From Massilia aurea (GTDB taxonomy: Bacteria > Pseudomonadota > Gammaproteobacteria > Burkholderiales > Burkholderiaceae_D): a stretch of DNA of 64,000 nt. Positions 15,901 through 28,620 of this stretch are shown piece after piece (within the stretch, counting starts at the first letter, position 1; each line of letters opens with the position of its first letter). The DNA lies in NCBI RefSeq assembly GCF_024753205.1, contig NZ_JANUGZ010000001.1, positions 558,001 to 622,000 on the forward strand, given 5' to 3'. A program made the position numbers and the translations under genes. The notes below the pieces were generated by a model that was not told the origin of the DNA, did no database searches, and saw only the letters and a list, made by a program, of their open reading frames with translations.

Positions 15901-16790
15901 TGCGCTCCCTCCCCGGCCAGCAGCGCGGTCAGGGACGCGCGAAAACCTTCGGCGGTCTCGGGGTGTTTCAGGCCGATGGCCGTCATCGCCTGCAGGTAAC
16001 CGAGTTTGGAGCCGCAGTCGTAGCGCTGACCGGCGTAGCGATAGGCCAGCACGCGCTCGGCCTGCATCAGCGCGGCGATACCGTCGGTCAGCTGGATTTC
16101 GCCGCCGGCGCCCTTGCCGATCGTCTCGAGATAGCTGAAGATCGATGGCGACAGCACGTAGCGGCCCACGACGGCCAGCGTCGACGGCGCATCGGCCGGC
16201 TGCGGTTTCTCGACGATGCCGGACACCAGTTCGAGGTTCGGGCGGTATGGCGCGGCGCTGACGATCCCGTACTGGCGCGTCTGCTCGCGCGGCACGTCCT
16301 GCACCGCCAGGATGCTGCTGCGCTCATACGTGTAGAGGTCGGTCATCTGCGCCAGCACCGGCTTGTGGCCCTCGGCGGTGTCCATGAAGTCGTCGGCCAG
16401 CAGGACAGCGAACGGATCGTTGCCCACCACCGGGCGCGCGCACAGTACCGCGTGGCCCAGGCCCAGGGGCGAGGACTGGCGGATGTAGATGCAATTGACG
16501 TTCTTCGGAATCACATTGCGCACCGTCTCGAGCAGCTTCTGCTTGCCGGCCGCTTCCAGCTCGGCTTCGAGCTCGTAGGCGGTGTCGAAATGGTCTTCGA
16601 TCGCGCGCTTGTTGCGGCCCGTGATGAAGATGAGCTCCGTGATGCCGGCGGCGACTGCCTCTTCGACCGCGTACTGGATCAGCGGCTTGTCGACGATCGG
16701 CAGCATTTCCTTCGGCTGCGCCTTGGTCGCGGGCAGGAAGCGGCTGCCAAGACCGGCGACAGGAAATACGGCTTTGCGGATCAGGGTCAT
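15897..16790 (-). CDS. galU: UTP-glucose-1-phosphate uridylyltransferase
   Basis: 297 residues, the normal GalU length. The nucleotidyl-transferase signature is at the N-terminus ([20 protein letters not shown]), followed by [21 protein letters not shown] and [12 protein letters not shown] lie further on. It makes UDP-glucose for capsule, exopolysaccharide and lipopolysaccharide synthesis in the cytoplasm. It starts five bases after the ligA stop and overlaps def by four bases, so it is transcribed with both. Confidence 0.96.
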   Translation of the reverse strand: MTLIRKAVFPVAGLGSRFLPATKAQPKEMLPIVDKPLIQYAVEEAVAAGITELIFITGRNKRAIEDHFDTAYELEAELEAAGKQKLLETVRNVIPKNVNCIYIRQSSPLGLGHAVLCARPVVGNDPFAVLLADDFMDTAEGHKPVLAQMTDLYTYERSSILAVQDVPREQTRQYGIVSAAPYRPNLELVSGIVEKPQPADAPSTLAVVGRYVLSPSIFSYLETIGKGAGGEIQLTDGIAALMQAERVLAYRYAGQRYDCGSKLGYLQAMTAIGLKHPETAEGFRASLTALLAGEGAQ

Positions 16791-16795
16791 CGTAG

Positions 16796-20594
<3,799 letters not shown>

Positions 20595-20788
20595 GCTGCT
20601 TGTGCCTCAATAGCGAAAGTCGCGCCGGACACACGGTCCTGGTCTTGCCGCGAACTGGGTGATTCAATCGAAATGCCACGTGTGCGGGCAGTCCCCACGC
20701 GAAGGCATGCAATGATACCAACTCCCCCGCGTGAATGTCATTTATTAGCATTCTGACACGGGCCGAGCCGCACGCGAAGTCCGCACGC

Positions 20789-23700
20789 TCACGCGGCCAC
20801 GAGATCCGCGGCCGCTTCCATGTCCACCGCGACGATGCGCGAGACGCCCTGCTCCTGCATCGTCACGCCGATCAACTGGCTGGCCATCTCCATCGCGATC
20901 TTGTTATGCGAGATGAAGAGGAACTGCGTGTGCTCGGACATGCGCTTGACCATGCGGCAGAACCGCTCGGTGTTGGCGTCGTCCAGCGGCGCATCGACTT
21001 CGTCGAGCAGGCAGAATGGCGCCGGGTTCAAACGGAACATCGAAAACACGAGCGCCGTCGCGGTCAGGGCTTTCTCGCCACCCGACAGCAGGTGGATCGT
21101 CGCGTTCTTCTTGCCCGGCGGTTGCGCCATCACCTGCACGCCCGCGTCGAGGATCTCGTCCCCCGTCATTACCAGGCGCGCATTGCCCCCGCCGAACAGG
21201 ATCGGGAACAGCTCCGAAAAATGCCCATTCACGCGGTCGAACGTGTCCTGCAGCAGGTCGCGCGTTTCACGGTCGATGCGCCCGATCGCGTCTTCCAGCG
21301 TGGCGATGGCTTCACTCAGGTCGGCATTCTGCGAATCGAGGAAGTGCTTGCGCTCGCTGGACTGCGCCAGTTCGTCCACCGCCGCCAGGTTGACGGCGCC
21401 CAGGCCAGCAATGGCATTGGTCAGGCGCGTGACTTCGCCCTGCAGGTATTGCGGCTTGAGGTCAGGGACGAGCTTGGCCTGCAGCTCGGCTTCGTCGGCG
21501 CCGGTGGCAGCCAGCGCTTCGGCGAACTGCTCCTGGTTCAGGCGCGCCGCCTGCTCCTTCAATTGCAGCTCGGTGATGCGGTCGCGCTGCGGTTGCAGGC
21601 TGCGCTCGGTCTGCATGCGCGATTCTTCGGCCGTGCGCAGCTGCTGCGCGACCTGGTCGAGTTCATGGCGGGCGCTTGATAATGCCGCTTCCTGCGTCGT
21701 GCGCTGGTCCAGCAGCACTTGCAGGCCTTCGTGGGCGCTGCCGCTTTCGAGTGCTGCCAGTTCCAGGCGCGCCTGCGCCAGGCTCGCGCCAACCTGCTCG
21801 GCCTGCGTCGCGGCGGTGGCGATCGTGCGGCGCAATTCGTCGATGCGGCTGCGCTGGGCGCGCTCGGCGAACTGCGCTTCCTGCGCGCCCCGTTCCAGGT
21901 CGCGCAGGTGTTCGCGCGCGCGGGCCAGCGCCTGCTCCTGGTCCTGGAACGCCACCTGGTCGTCTTCGCTGGCGTCCTGCAGCTCGGCCAGTTGCATCTC
22001 GAGTTCTTCGAAGGTTTGCTCCGCTTCCGCCTGCGTCTGGCGCTGCTCGGCTTCCTGCGCCGCGATCTCGGTCAGGTCGGCCGCGATCTGGCCACTGCGC
22101 TGGTTGAAGCGTGCTTCGATCTCGCTTTGCTTGAGCACCTCGATCTGCAGCGCGTGCACCTCGCGCTGCAGGGTCGCGACGCGGGCGCGCGCATCCTGCA
22201 CGCGCCGCGCCAGATCGAGAACGGCGGCGTCGGCGCGGGCAGCGCGCTCGCGCGCCTCGCTCGCCAGCAGCGCCTGCGCGCGCACCTGCTTGTCGGTGTT
22301 GTCGATCTCGTGCTGGCGCGCCAGCATGCCATCCTGCTCGGCGTCGGGCGCGTGAAAGCGCACGCTCGAACGCGTGATCACGTGCCCCTGGCGCGTGACG
22401 AAGCTGGCGCCATGCGGCAGGCGGGCGCGCGCATCGAACGCTTCCGATGCATCCTGCGCGATATACACGCCGTGCAGCCAGTCATCGAGCACACCGCGCA
22501 CGCCGGCGTCGTTGATGCGCAAGAGGCTCGCGAACGGCGTCAGGCCAGCTGGTGCCGGGTCGCGCGCGGCGCCCGGCTGCGGCGCGTACAGCGCGAGGCG
22601 CGCCGGTGGCGGATCGTTGAAAAAGGCCTTGGTGGCGTCGAGGTTCGACACGTCGAGCGCGCCGGCGCGTTCGCGCAGCACGGCCTCGAGCGCCGTTTCC
22701 CAGCCTGCTTCGACATCGAGCTGCTGCCACAGGCGCGGCAAGTCGGCCAGCGCGTGCTTCTGCAACCAGGGCTGGACCTTGCCTTTGGTTTGCACGCGGT
22801 CCTGCATCTGGCGCAGCGCGGCCAGGCGTGCTTCCAGCTGCGTGTTGGCGGCGCTTTCGCGCTGGACATCGCCATTGGCCAGGCGGCGCTCGGCTTCGAC
22901 GGTGTCCTGGCGCGCCGTGGCGTCGTCCAGCGCCTGCGTCTGTTCTTCGAGCGCCAGCTGTTTTTCTTCGAGCTGCAGGCGCAGGTTGTCGAGCGTGGCG
23001 CTGTCGGGCAGGTTCAGCGTGTTGCGCTCTTGCTGCAGGCGCTCGCGCCGCACGACCAGGTTGGCCAGGATGCCGCCGGCGTTGCGCCCGTGGGCGGCTG
23101 CCAGCTCGATGCGCTGCTGGACCGCCATGATGCGCGCACGCGCCGCATTGGCCGCATCCTGGCCGGTGCGCCAGGCCGCTTCGAGTTCGGGCAGGCGCTC
23201 GCCATGGACTTCGACGGCGATCTGCGCGCCCTCGGCCCGCGCGGCCAGTTCTTCGAGCTGCATCTCGGCTTCTTCCTGGCCTTCGCGGTGTTCTTCGGCC
23301 TGGGTCGACCAGCCATCGCGCTGGGCGCTCAGTGTGGCGATCTGGTTTTGCAGGCGCGTGCGCGATTCGACGACGAACTTGATCTGCGCTTCGAGGCTGC
23401 CGATCTCCGCGTTGACGCTGTAGAGCGCGCCCTGCGCCGTGTGCAGGCGGTCGCCCGCAGCGAAGTGCGCCTGGCGCAGGTGTTCGAGGTCGAGCTCCAC
23501 GCCGCGCAGTTGCGCGGTCTGGGCTTCGAGCCCGGTCTGCGCGTCTTCGATCTCGCGGAAGAAACGGACCTGCTCGGCGTTGGCGTCGTTCTTGCGCAGC
23601 AGCCAGAGGAGCTTCTGCTTTTCTTCCTGGTCGGACTGCATCTGCTGGAAGCGTCGCGCGACGGCCGCCTGGGCTTCGAGCTTTTCCAGGTTGGCGTTCA

Positions 23701-24301
23701 GTTCGCGCAGGATGTCTTCGACCCGCAGCAGGTTTTCGCGCGTATCGGACAGGCGGTTTTCAGTTTCGCGGCGGCGCTCCTTGTATTTGGAGACGCCGGC
23801 CGCCTCTTCGAGGAACACGCGCAGTTCTTCGGGGCGCGATTCGATGATCCGCGAAATCATGCCCTGGCCGATGATGGCGTAGGCGCGCGGGCCCAGGCCC
23901 GTGCCCAGAAAGATATCCTGGATGTCGCGCCGGCGCACCGGCTGGCCGTTGATGTAATAGGTGGAGGTGCCGTCGCGCGTGAGCGTGCGCTTGACCGCGA
24001 TCTCGGCGTACTGGCCCCACTGACCGGCGGCCTTGCCGGCGTTGTTGTCGAACACCAGTTCGACCGATGAGCGCCCGGCGGGCTTCCTGTGCGTGGAGCC
24101 GTTGAAGATCACGTCCTGCATCGACTCGCCGCGCAGCTCGGAGGCCTTCGATTCGCCCAGGACCCAGCGCACGGCGTCGATGATGTTCGACTTGCCGCAG
24201 CCATTGGGGCCGACCACGCCGACCAGCTGGCCGGGCACCTGAAAATTGGTGGGATCGACGAACGATTTGAATCCCGACAATTTGATGGAAGAGAGGCGCA
24301 C
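20789..24301 (-). CDS. smc: Chromosome segregation ATPase SMC
   Basis: 1170 residues, the full family length. The Walker A motif GPNGCGKSN is at residues 31-39; the ABC signature LSGGEKALTATAL and Walker B LLDEVDAPLDD are near the C-terminus. Between them are two long coiled coils and a central hinge (about 500-660). The protein dimerises and, with ScpA/ScpB, compacts and separates daughter chromosomes. It is followed after 194 bases by zipA and ligA on the same strand. Long open frames on the opposite strand here come from base composition. Confidence 0.97.
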   Translation of the reverse strand: MRLSSIKLSGFKSFVDPTNFQVPGQLVGVVGPNGCGKSNIIDAVRWVLGESKASELRGESMQDVIFNGSTHRKPAGRSSVELVFDNNAGKAAGQWGQYAEIAVKRTLTRDGTSTYYINGQPVRRRDIQDIFLGTGLGPRAYAIIGQGMISRIIESRPEELRVFLEEAAGVSKYKERRRETENRLSDTRENLLRVEDILRELNANLEKLEAQAAVARRFQQMQSDQEEKQKLLWLLRKNDANAEQVRFFREIEDAQTGLEAQTAQLRGVELDLEHLRQAHFAAGDRLHTAQGALYSVNAEIGSLEAQIKFVVESRTRLQNQIATLSAQRDGWSTQAEEHREGQEEAEMQLEELAARAEGAQIAVEVHGERLPELEAAWRTGQDAANAARARIMAVQQRIELAAAHGRNAGGILANLVVRRERLQQERNTLNLPDSATLDNLRLQLEEKQLALEEQTQALDDATARQDTVEAERRLANGDVQRESAANTQLEARLAALRQMQDRVQTKGKVQPWLQKHALADLPRLWQQLDVEAGWETALEAVLRERAGALDVSNLDATKAFFNDPPPARLALYAPQPGAARDPAPAGLTPFASLLRINDAGVRGVLDDWLHGVYIAQDASEAFDARARLPHGASFVTRQGHVITRSSVRFHAPDAEQDGMLARQHEIDNTDKQVRAQALLASEARERAARADAAVLDLARRVQDARARVATLQREVHALQIEVLKQSEIEARFNQRSGQIAADLTEIAAQEAEQRQTQAEAEQTFEELEMQLAELQDASEDDQVAFQDQEQALARAREHLRDLERGAQEAQFAERAQRSRIDELRRTIATAATQAEQVGASLAQARLELAALESGSAHEGLQVLLDQRTTQEAALSSARHELDQVAQQLRTAEESRMQTERSLQPQRDRITELQLKEQAARLNQEQFAEALAATGADEAELQAKLVPDLKPQYLQGEVTRLTNAIAGLGAVNLAAVDELAQSSERKHFLDSQNADLSEAIATLEDAIGRIDRETRDLLQDTFDRVNGHFSELFPILFGGGNARLVMTGDEILDAGVQVMAQPPGKKNATIHLLSGGEKALTATALVFSMFRLNPAPFCLLDEVDAPLDDANTERFCRMVKRMSEHTQFLFISHNKIAMEMASQLIGVTMQEQGVSRIVAVDMEAAADLVAA

Positions 24302-24392
24302 GTTGCGTGGGAGAGGAAGGTAGCAAAGAAGCGATCATCATACCATCGCCACGATACCGAAGGCCATGACCGGCGGGCCGACAGACAAGCGC

Positions 24393-26774
24393 TTACTCGG
24401 CGGCGCGATGGTCCGCTGGCGGGCCTGCATCGTTGACCGCCGCGCTGCCGACGGCGGCGCCAAGAATGCGACCGACGACGCCTTCGGCCAGCACGACCCG
24501 GATCGCGCCGGCGCGCAGCAGATCCGCCAGGCGCCCGGCCGGCAACGAGAACGCTTCCTGGCGCGCGGCGCCGGAAAAGATGTACAGCGTGCGCAGCGGA
24601 CTGACCCAGGCCAGGCGCACCTTGCGGACGCGATCGCCTTCCGCCAGTTCGAGGCGCATGCCGCGCTCGAGGCCCGCCAGGGTGTCGGCTTCCGGACCCT
24701 GACTGGCGTGCGCCTCGTCCTCGGCCTGCGCCTGCTCCTGCGCCACGCGGCGCAATGCATCCTGCTGCGCCGCTTCCACCGCCAGTTCGAGCTGGCGTTC
24801 GGGCGCCAGCTCGATCGGCGCCCGTACGATCGAGGCGTGACACTCGGCCAGCTCGGCGAAGAACTGCAGCCGCTCGGCGTCCTGCCAGCGCGTGGCGTCG
24901 AGCCATTTGTTCAGACTTGCCAGCAGCGCCGGCAGGCGCGCGATCAGGGTCTTGCGCTGCTCTTGCGTCGCTTTGGGCTTGACGCTCCAGATCAGGTCTT
25001 CCATCGTGCGCGTGGCGTTTTCTATCGCGCCGGGACGGGTATCTTCGATCGTGTAGGCCAGCGCCAGCGCGGCGCTCCAGCGCTGTTCGAGAAAGCCCGC
25101 CACGGCGGGCACGAGCTGCTCGCCGGCCAGGCGCCGGGCTACCGCGCGCTGCGCCGAGCGCTCGGCGGCGACCCGCTTTTCCTGGCGCGTGGCGTTGGCG
25201 ATCGGACCGGCGATGGCGGCTTGCTCGGCAGCCTCGCGCGCGGCGAGGCCAGCTTCGAGTTCGGCCACGGCGGCCTCGAACTCGGGCTGCTCGGCATCGC
25301 GGACCCGTTCGACGCTGCGGCGCATGGCGCGGTAGACGGGATCATCCTGGTCGGCCGGCTGCTCCCAGCCCGTCTGCGAGAGCAGGTCGAGCAGGCGCCG
25401 CGCGGGATGCGCTTCCTCGTAGAAGAAGCTGCGGTCGCGCAGGGCCGCCTTGAGCACCGGCACCTGCAGGAACGCCAGCAGCTCGCGTGTTTCGGGCGCG
25501 ACGCCATCGTCCTGCAGCACGCCTTCGAACACGCGCGCCAGCAAATCAAGCGTGGTGGCGTCGCCGCGCGAGAGTGCGCCGGGCGGCAGGCTGGCGCGCA
25601 GGCGCGGGAGGTAGAAGGCGCCGTGGGGGACGCTGTTGTTACTGCCGTGACCCGAGCTGGTGGTCCCTGGGGCACTGGCGTTGACGGCAAACTGGGGCAG
25701 GTCCGGCATGCCGGGAATGGCGGCGCCGGTGCCGAGGCGGCCGAGCAGGTCGATCAGTGGCAGCGCGCCGGGCGCAGGTGATCCGATGGCGGCACCATAG
25801 GTGAATCCGTGGGCGGGCGTCGACATGGCGTGGCCTGGTGCGCCTGGGTGGAAGGCAGCCTGGGCACCGGCTGGCGCGCCGGCCTGGGCGCCAGCCTCCG
25901 TGCTGACTGGCATGCTCACTGCCGGCGGCGCAACCGCAAAGCCCGAGGCAGTGCTGGGCCGCCAGCCACCGCTGCCCTGCGGCAGATCCGGAATCTCCGG
26001 CACGGCCAGCGCCGGGTCAAACAGCTGGCGCAGCTGGTCCGACAACGACGCTTCGCGCCGTGCACGTTCGGCGCGGCGCGCGGCGCGGTCATCGGTCTTG
26101 GCAAAGCGCGTGTCATCGTCCCTGCCCTTGCGCGCGACCTTGAGTGCCTCGGTCAATGCTTCGTAGAGCGGCCCGAGATCGATCATCAGGCCCGGGCGCA
26201 GCAGTGGCGCCAGCATGCCGTGCGCCTCCGGGTCAGGCTCGAACTCGCACCACGCGGCGTGCAGCGCGCCCAGGAACACGGCAGGCCGAAACGGATTATG
26301 GGCGGCGCGCACGAGGTCGCGCCCCAGCAGCAATCCAAGGCGCACGCCGAGGGTGGCTAACTGCTCCGAGTACTGCAGGTCGAACGGGCGGCTGACGGCG
26401 TCCAGCGCCATTTGCTGGTCGATCTGCTCGAGCGGCACAAGGCTCAGTGCCACGGGGGCGGCCTGCGCAGCCGGGGCGCCCGGCGCCAGCAATGCGATCT
26501 CGGCTTCCAGCGCCGTTTCGAGCGCGCTGGTGGCGAGGTGGACAAAGGCGTAATCGTTGCTCTTGAGGAGATTGCCGGATTTGACCCGACGCATGACGGC
26601 GCGGGGATCCGGGCCGGCTGCAGTAAGGTCGAGCAGGACCGACACGATGCGGCGTACGACGTCGCCCAGGTCCGTCCCGGCCTGGCGGCAGGCGATGGCG
26701 ACCAGCTCGGCAAGCGTTGCCTGCTGAGCGGCGGCATTGCGCGCGGCGTTGGTCTGGACGGATGGGGTGGCCAT
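24393..26774 (-). CDS. DUF1631-family protein
   Basis: 793 residues, matching the DUF1631 group of large, cytoplasmic, mostly helical proteins found in beta- and gammaproteobacteria. Residues about 1-215 and 370-793 are helical and charged; residues about 235-370 are a low-complexity linker rich in Ala, Gly and Pro. No catalytic motif is seen. The last 110 residues contain a beta-rich segment (LELAEGDRVRKVRLAWVSP, then TLYIFSG) that resembles PilZ-like domains placed at the end of these proteins, suggesting a cyclic-di-GMP link, which is only an inference. It precedes smc on the same strand by 91 bases. Confidence 0.8.
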   Translation of the reverse strand: MATPSVQTNAARNAAAQQATLAELVAIACRQAGTDLGDVVRRIVSVLLDLTAAGPDPRAVMRRVKSGNLLKSNDYAFVHLATSALETALEAEIALLAPGAPAAQAAPVALSLVPLEQIDQQMALDAVSRPFDLQYSEQLATLGVRLGLLLGRDLVRAAHNPFRPAVFLGALHAAWCEFEPDPEAHGMLAPLLRPGLMIDLGPLYEALTEALKVARKGRDDDTRFAKTDDRAARRAERARREASLSDQLRQLFDPALAVPEIPDLPQGSGGWRPSTASGFAVAPPAVSMPVSTEAGAQAGAPAGAQAAFHPGAPGHAMSTPAHGFTYGAAIGSPAPGALPLIDLLGRLGTGAAIPGMPDLPQFAVNASAPGTTSSGHGSNNSVPHGAFYLPRLRASLPPGALSRGDATTLDLLARVFEGVLQDDGVAPETRELLAFLQVPVLKAALRDRSFFYEEAHPARRLLDLLSQTGWEQPADQDDPVYRAMRRSVERVRDAEQPEFEAAVAELEAGLAAREAAEQAAIAGPIANATRQEKRVAAERSAQRAVARRLAGEQLVPAVAGFLEQRWSAALALAYTIEDTRPGAIENATRTMEDLIWSVKPKATQEQRKTLIARLPALLASLNKWLDATRWQDAERLQFFAELAECHASIVRAPIELAPERQLELAVEAAQQDALRRVAQEQAQAEDEAHASQGPEADTLAGLERGMRLELAEGDRVRKVRLAWVSPLRTLYIFSGAARQEAFSLPAGRLADLLRAGAIRVVLAEGVVGRILGAAVGSAAVNDAGPPADHRAAE

Positions 26775-27060
26775 GACGATTCGGCAAAGTAAGGCGAGCC
26801 TCTATTTTGCCACACTCTTGCCAGTCAGCAATGAGCAAACACAGCGGGCCAGAGGCAGAGCGGCACTGCGCAGGCTGCGCCAGCGCGGCGCTTGCCTGGG
26901 TCGATAGTAGCCTTCCAGGCAGGCACATGTCTACAGAGGCAGAGGCCGCCGTCGGATTGGCATCCGGCGCCGGGCTTCACCGGGTGGCACGTCGCGGAAA
27001 CGAACAACGCCATGTCGGCGGCTGGAGTACGATCTGTCGACACTCTTGAAAGGATTCATC
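26775..27060. other. Intergenic region between two divergent genes
   Basis: 286 bases between the DUF1631 gene and the small gene at 27061. It must hold both promoters. I see no convincing hexamer pair, repeat or RNA in it. Confidence 0.4.
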
Positions 27061-27360
27061 ATGGTCGAGAAAAACAGCGCTGGTCCGGGTGCAGACAATG
27101 GGGGCAGCGCGCAGGCGCAGCACATCGACGCCGAACGCCAGCGTCGCGAGAGCGATCCAGCCGGGCGGCCCGATGCTTTGTCGAATCAGCAAGCGGATTC
27201 GGTGCCCGATGCAGCCGTGCAATCGGAGTGCCAGCCCACACCGGTCCAGCAACCGGATACCCGTCTGAATGATTCGCATGAGCCAGGCTCGCTCTCCGCT
27301 GCCGACGTCGAGGGCGGCATACCCGGGCAGCACGCGGGCGCAGGGCGTCAGAGCGACTAG
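27061..27360 (+). CDS. Small hydrophilic, probably disordered protein, unknown
   Basis: 99 residues starting MVEKNSAG at the ATG at 27061, which has AAGGA 7 bases upstream; a TTG at 27046 is less likely. The composition is rich in Gln, Asp, Ala, Ser and Pro with no hydrophobic core, so it is likely unstructured, with two Cys-free polar stretches. The clear ribosome-binding site is the main support. It converges on the ClpP-like gene ending at 27411. I do not recognise a family. Confidence 0.55.
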   Translation: MVEKNSAGPGADNGGSAQAQHIDAERQRRESDPAGRPDALSNQQADSVPDAAVQSECQPTPVQQPDTRLNDSHEPGSLSAADVEGGIPGQHAGAGRQSD

Positions 27361-27410
27361 AACGACACAAGGCGCCCAGTCACGCTGCGCGCCAGGAGGT
27401 TCGACGACGG

Positions 27411-27971
27411 TCAGATATTGTGCAATACGGCGCCCTTGGGCGGCGCAAAGTCTTTCACTTCATGAATCATCCTGGCCAGCTTGGCATCGCGCGCCGTCAT
27501 GTGCAGGTCGCCGTACTGGTGCACGCTCCATTGCTCGGGCGTGAGCTCGATCTCCTTGCGCAGGATCGCCTCGGTGCGCGCATCGTCGGCGCGCAGGCCC
27601 TCGACGATGATATTGAGCGCGTCCGGTCGTGAACCGGGCGAGGCCGTCGCATGCGACTTGTGAATCATGAACCGCGCCGTCTCGCTGGCATAGCGGCGCG
27701 ACCCGGCCAGATACACGACGACAGCAATCGACGCCACCGCCCCGGCGTTGTACATGACAAATTTAATGGGCGAATTGGCCATGAAGTTATACAGGCACAG
27801 CCCATCGCTGACATAACCACCGTTGGATTGCAGCAGCACGTGGGCGGTATCGATGCCATCTTCCGTCATATTGGCCACCGCCTCGAATATCCGGTGAACC
27901 ATATCACTGTTGACATCGCCAGACAGCGTAAACCACCCCTCTTTCTCCTGCCGCGCTTTTTCTTGATTCAT
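27411..27971 (-). CDS. ClpP-family serine protease homologue, stand-alone
   Basis: 186 residues with the ClpP/crotonase fold pattern. The putative triad is S81 in NAGAVASIAV, H104 in FMIHKSH and D155 in QYGDLH, placed as in ClpP (S97, H122, D171 in E. coli). The oxyanion-hole glycine pair is represented by NGGYVSDG. It is shorter than ClpP (about 207), lacks the usual propeptide and has a divergent handle helix, and no clpX or clpA is next to it. It may be a ClpP paralogue or a TepA-like peptidase working with an existing unfoldase. It is followed by intergenic repeats, upstream of gcvT. Confidence 0.82.
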   Translation of the reverse strand: MNQEKARQEKEGWFTLSGDVNSDMVHRIFEAVANMTEDGIDTAHVLLQSNGGYVSDGLCLYNFMANSPIKFVMYNAGAVASIAVVVYLAGSRRYASETARFMIHKSHATASPGSRPDALNIIVEGLRADDARTEAILRKEIELTPEQWSVHQYGDLHMTARDAKLARMIHEVKDFAPPKGAVLHNI

Positions 27972-28087
27972 AGTCTGTTCCGCCTACAAAATAAGTGAAC
28001 CAAGTGTAGCAAATCCCCTCGCACGCCCCCACAACCGATCACCAATAGTGCAAAGCAATGTTTCAAGGCAATCCCACGCCTATCTAC

Positions 28088-28157
28088 AATTAGGGTCAGA
28101 GTAGATTTAATGGGCAATTCCCCAAAGTTGTCAAACAATTCGACTCTGACCCTAATT
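28088..28157. repeat. Dispersed palindromic repeat, copy 1
   Basis: Seventy bases with inverted ends AATTAGGGTCAGAGT (28088-28102) and its complement at 28143-28157. The inner part contains GGGCAATT and AAAGTTGTCAAACAATTCG, which recur in copy 2 at 28256-28326 in the same orientation. There is no coding capacity. Confidence 0.8.
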
Positions 28158-28255
28158 ATTATTTGAACCTTTAGCGCTATCAAAATGGGCCTTTGATTCT
28201 GCTTGTCACTTAATTTTCTGAATGCATCGTTTTTATTGCCGTGAAGGTCAAAAAT

Positions 28256-28326
28256 AATGAGGGTCGGAGTCGACTTACTGGGCAATTATCGAAAGTTGTC
28301 AAACAATTCGACTCTGACCCTAATTA
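28256..28326. repeat. Dispersed palindromic repeat, copy 2
   Basis: Second copy of the element at 28088-28157, same orientation, about 98 bases downstream. The right half (AAAGTTGTCAAACAATTCG, then ACTCTGACCCTAATTA) is identical to copy 1; the left end is slightly changed (GGGTCGGAGT). It ends 18 bases before the gcv promoter. Confidence 0.8.
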
Positions 28327-28343
28327 TGGGTGGGGGTGGGCGG

Positions 28344-28372
28344 TTGACAGTCGGCAAAGGGTGGCATATCCT
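28344..28372 (+). promoter_or_regulatory. Sigma-70 promoter of the gcvTHP operon
   Basis: A consensus -35 TTGACA at 28344-28349 and a TATCCT -10 at 28367-28372, separated by 17 bases. The -10 ends 13 bases before the first base of the glycine riboswitch, so transcription would start at the aptamer. Confidence 0.75.
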
Positions 28373-28385
28373 CCGCAGTCTTGAT

Positions 28386-28572
28386 CGGGAGAGCGCAGCA
28401 TGCTGCCGCCGAAGGGGCACTCACCCATAAACTCTCAGGCAAAAGGACCGGTCAAGGGACGGCGGCGCGACGCGCGGCGGTTCAACTCTGGAGAGCGGCC
28501 GCGGTAGCGGTCCACCGAAGGGGCAAGCGGCGCACAGCCGCTATCTCTCAGGTACCAAGGACAGAGGGGTCG
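28386..28572 (+). promoter_or_regulatory. Tandem glycine riboswitch
   Basis: Two consecutive aptamers of the gcvT-type RNA. Aptamer 1 (28386-28470) has GGGAGAGC, CGCCGAAGGGGCA and CTCTCAGGCAAAAGGACCG. Aptamer 2 (about 28485-28572) has CTCTGGAGAGC, CACCGAAGGGGCAAG and CTCTCAGGTACCAAGGACAGAGG. These are the conserved glycine-binding cores, joined by the short usual linker. The RNA lies directly before gcvT and should turn on the glycine-cleavage genes when glycine is plentiful. Confidence 0.96.
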
Positions 28573-28620
28573 ACAGCGCACGACGACCGTGCTGTACCCC
28601 TATTTCTGCCTGAGGATTCC

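Noticed and set aside
21719..24070. 783-residue plus-strand frame inside smc
   Set aside because: It is the antisense shadow of SMC coiled coils; the minus strand has complete Walker A, signature and Walker B motifs.
27968..28285. 105-residue minus-strand frame between the ClpP-like gene and gcvT
   Set aside because: It consists largely of the two palindromic repeats read through; no ribosome-binding site.
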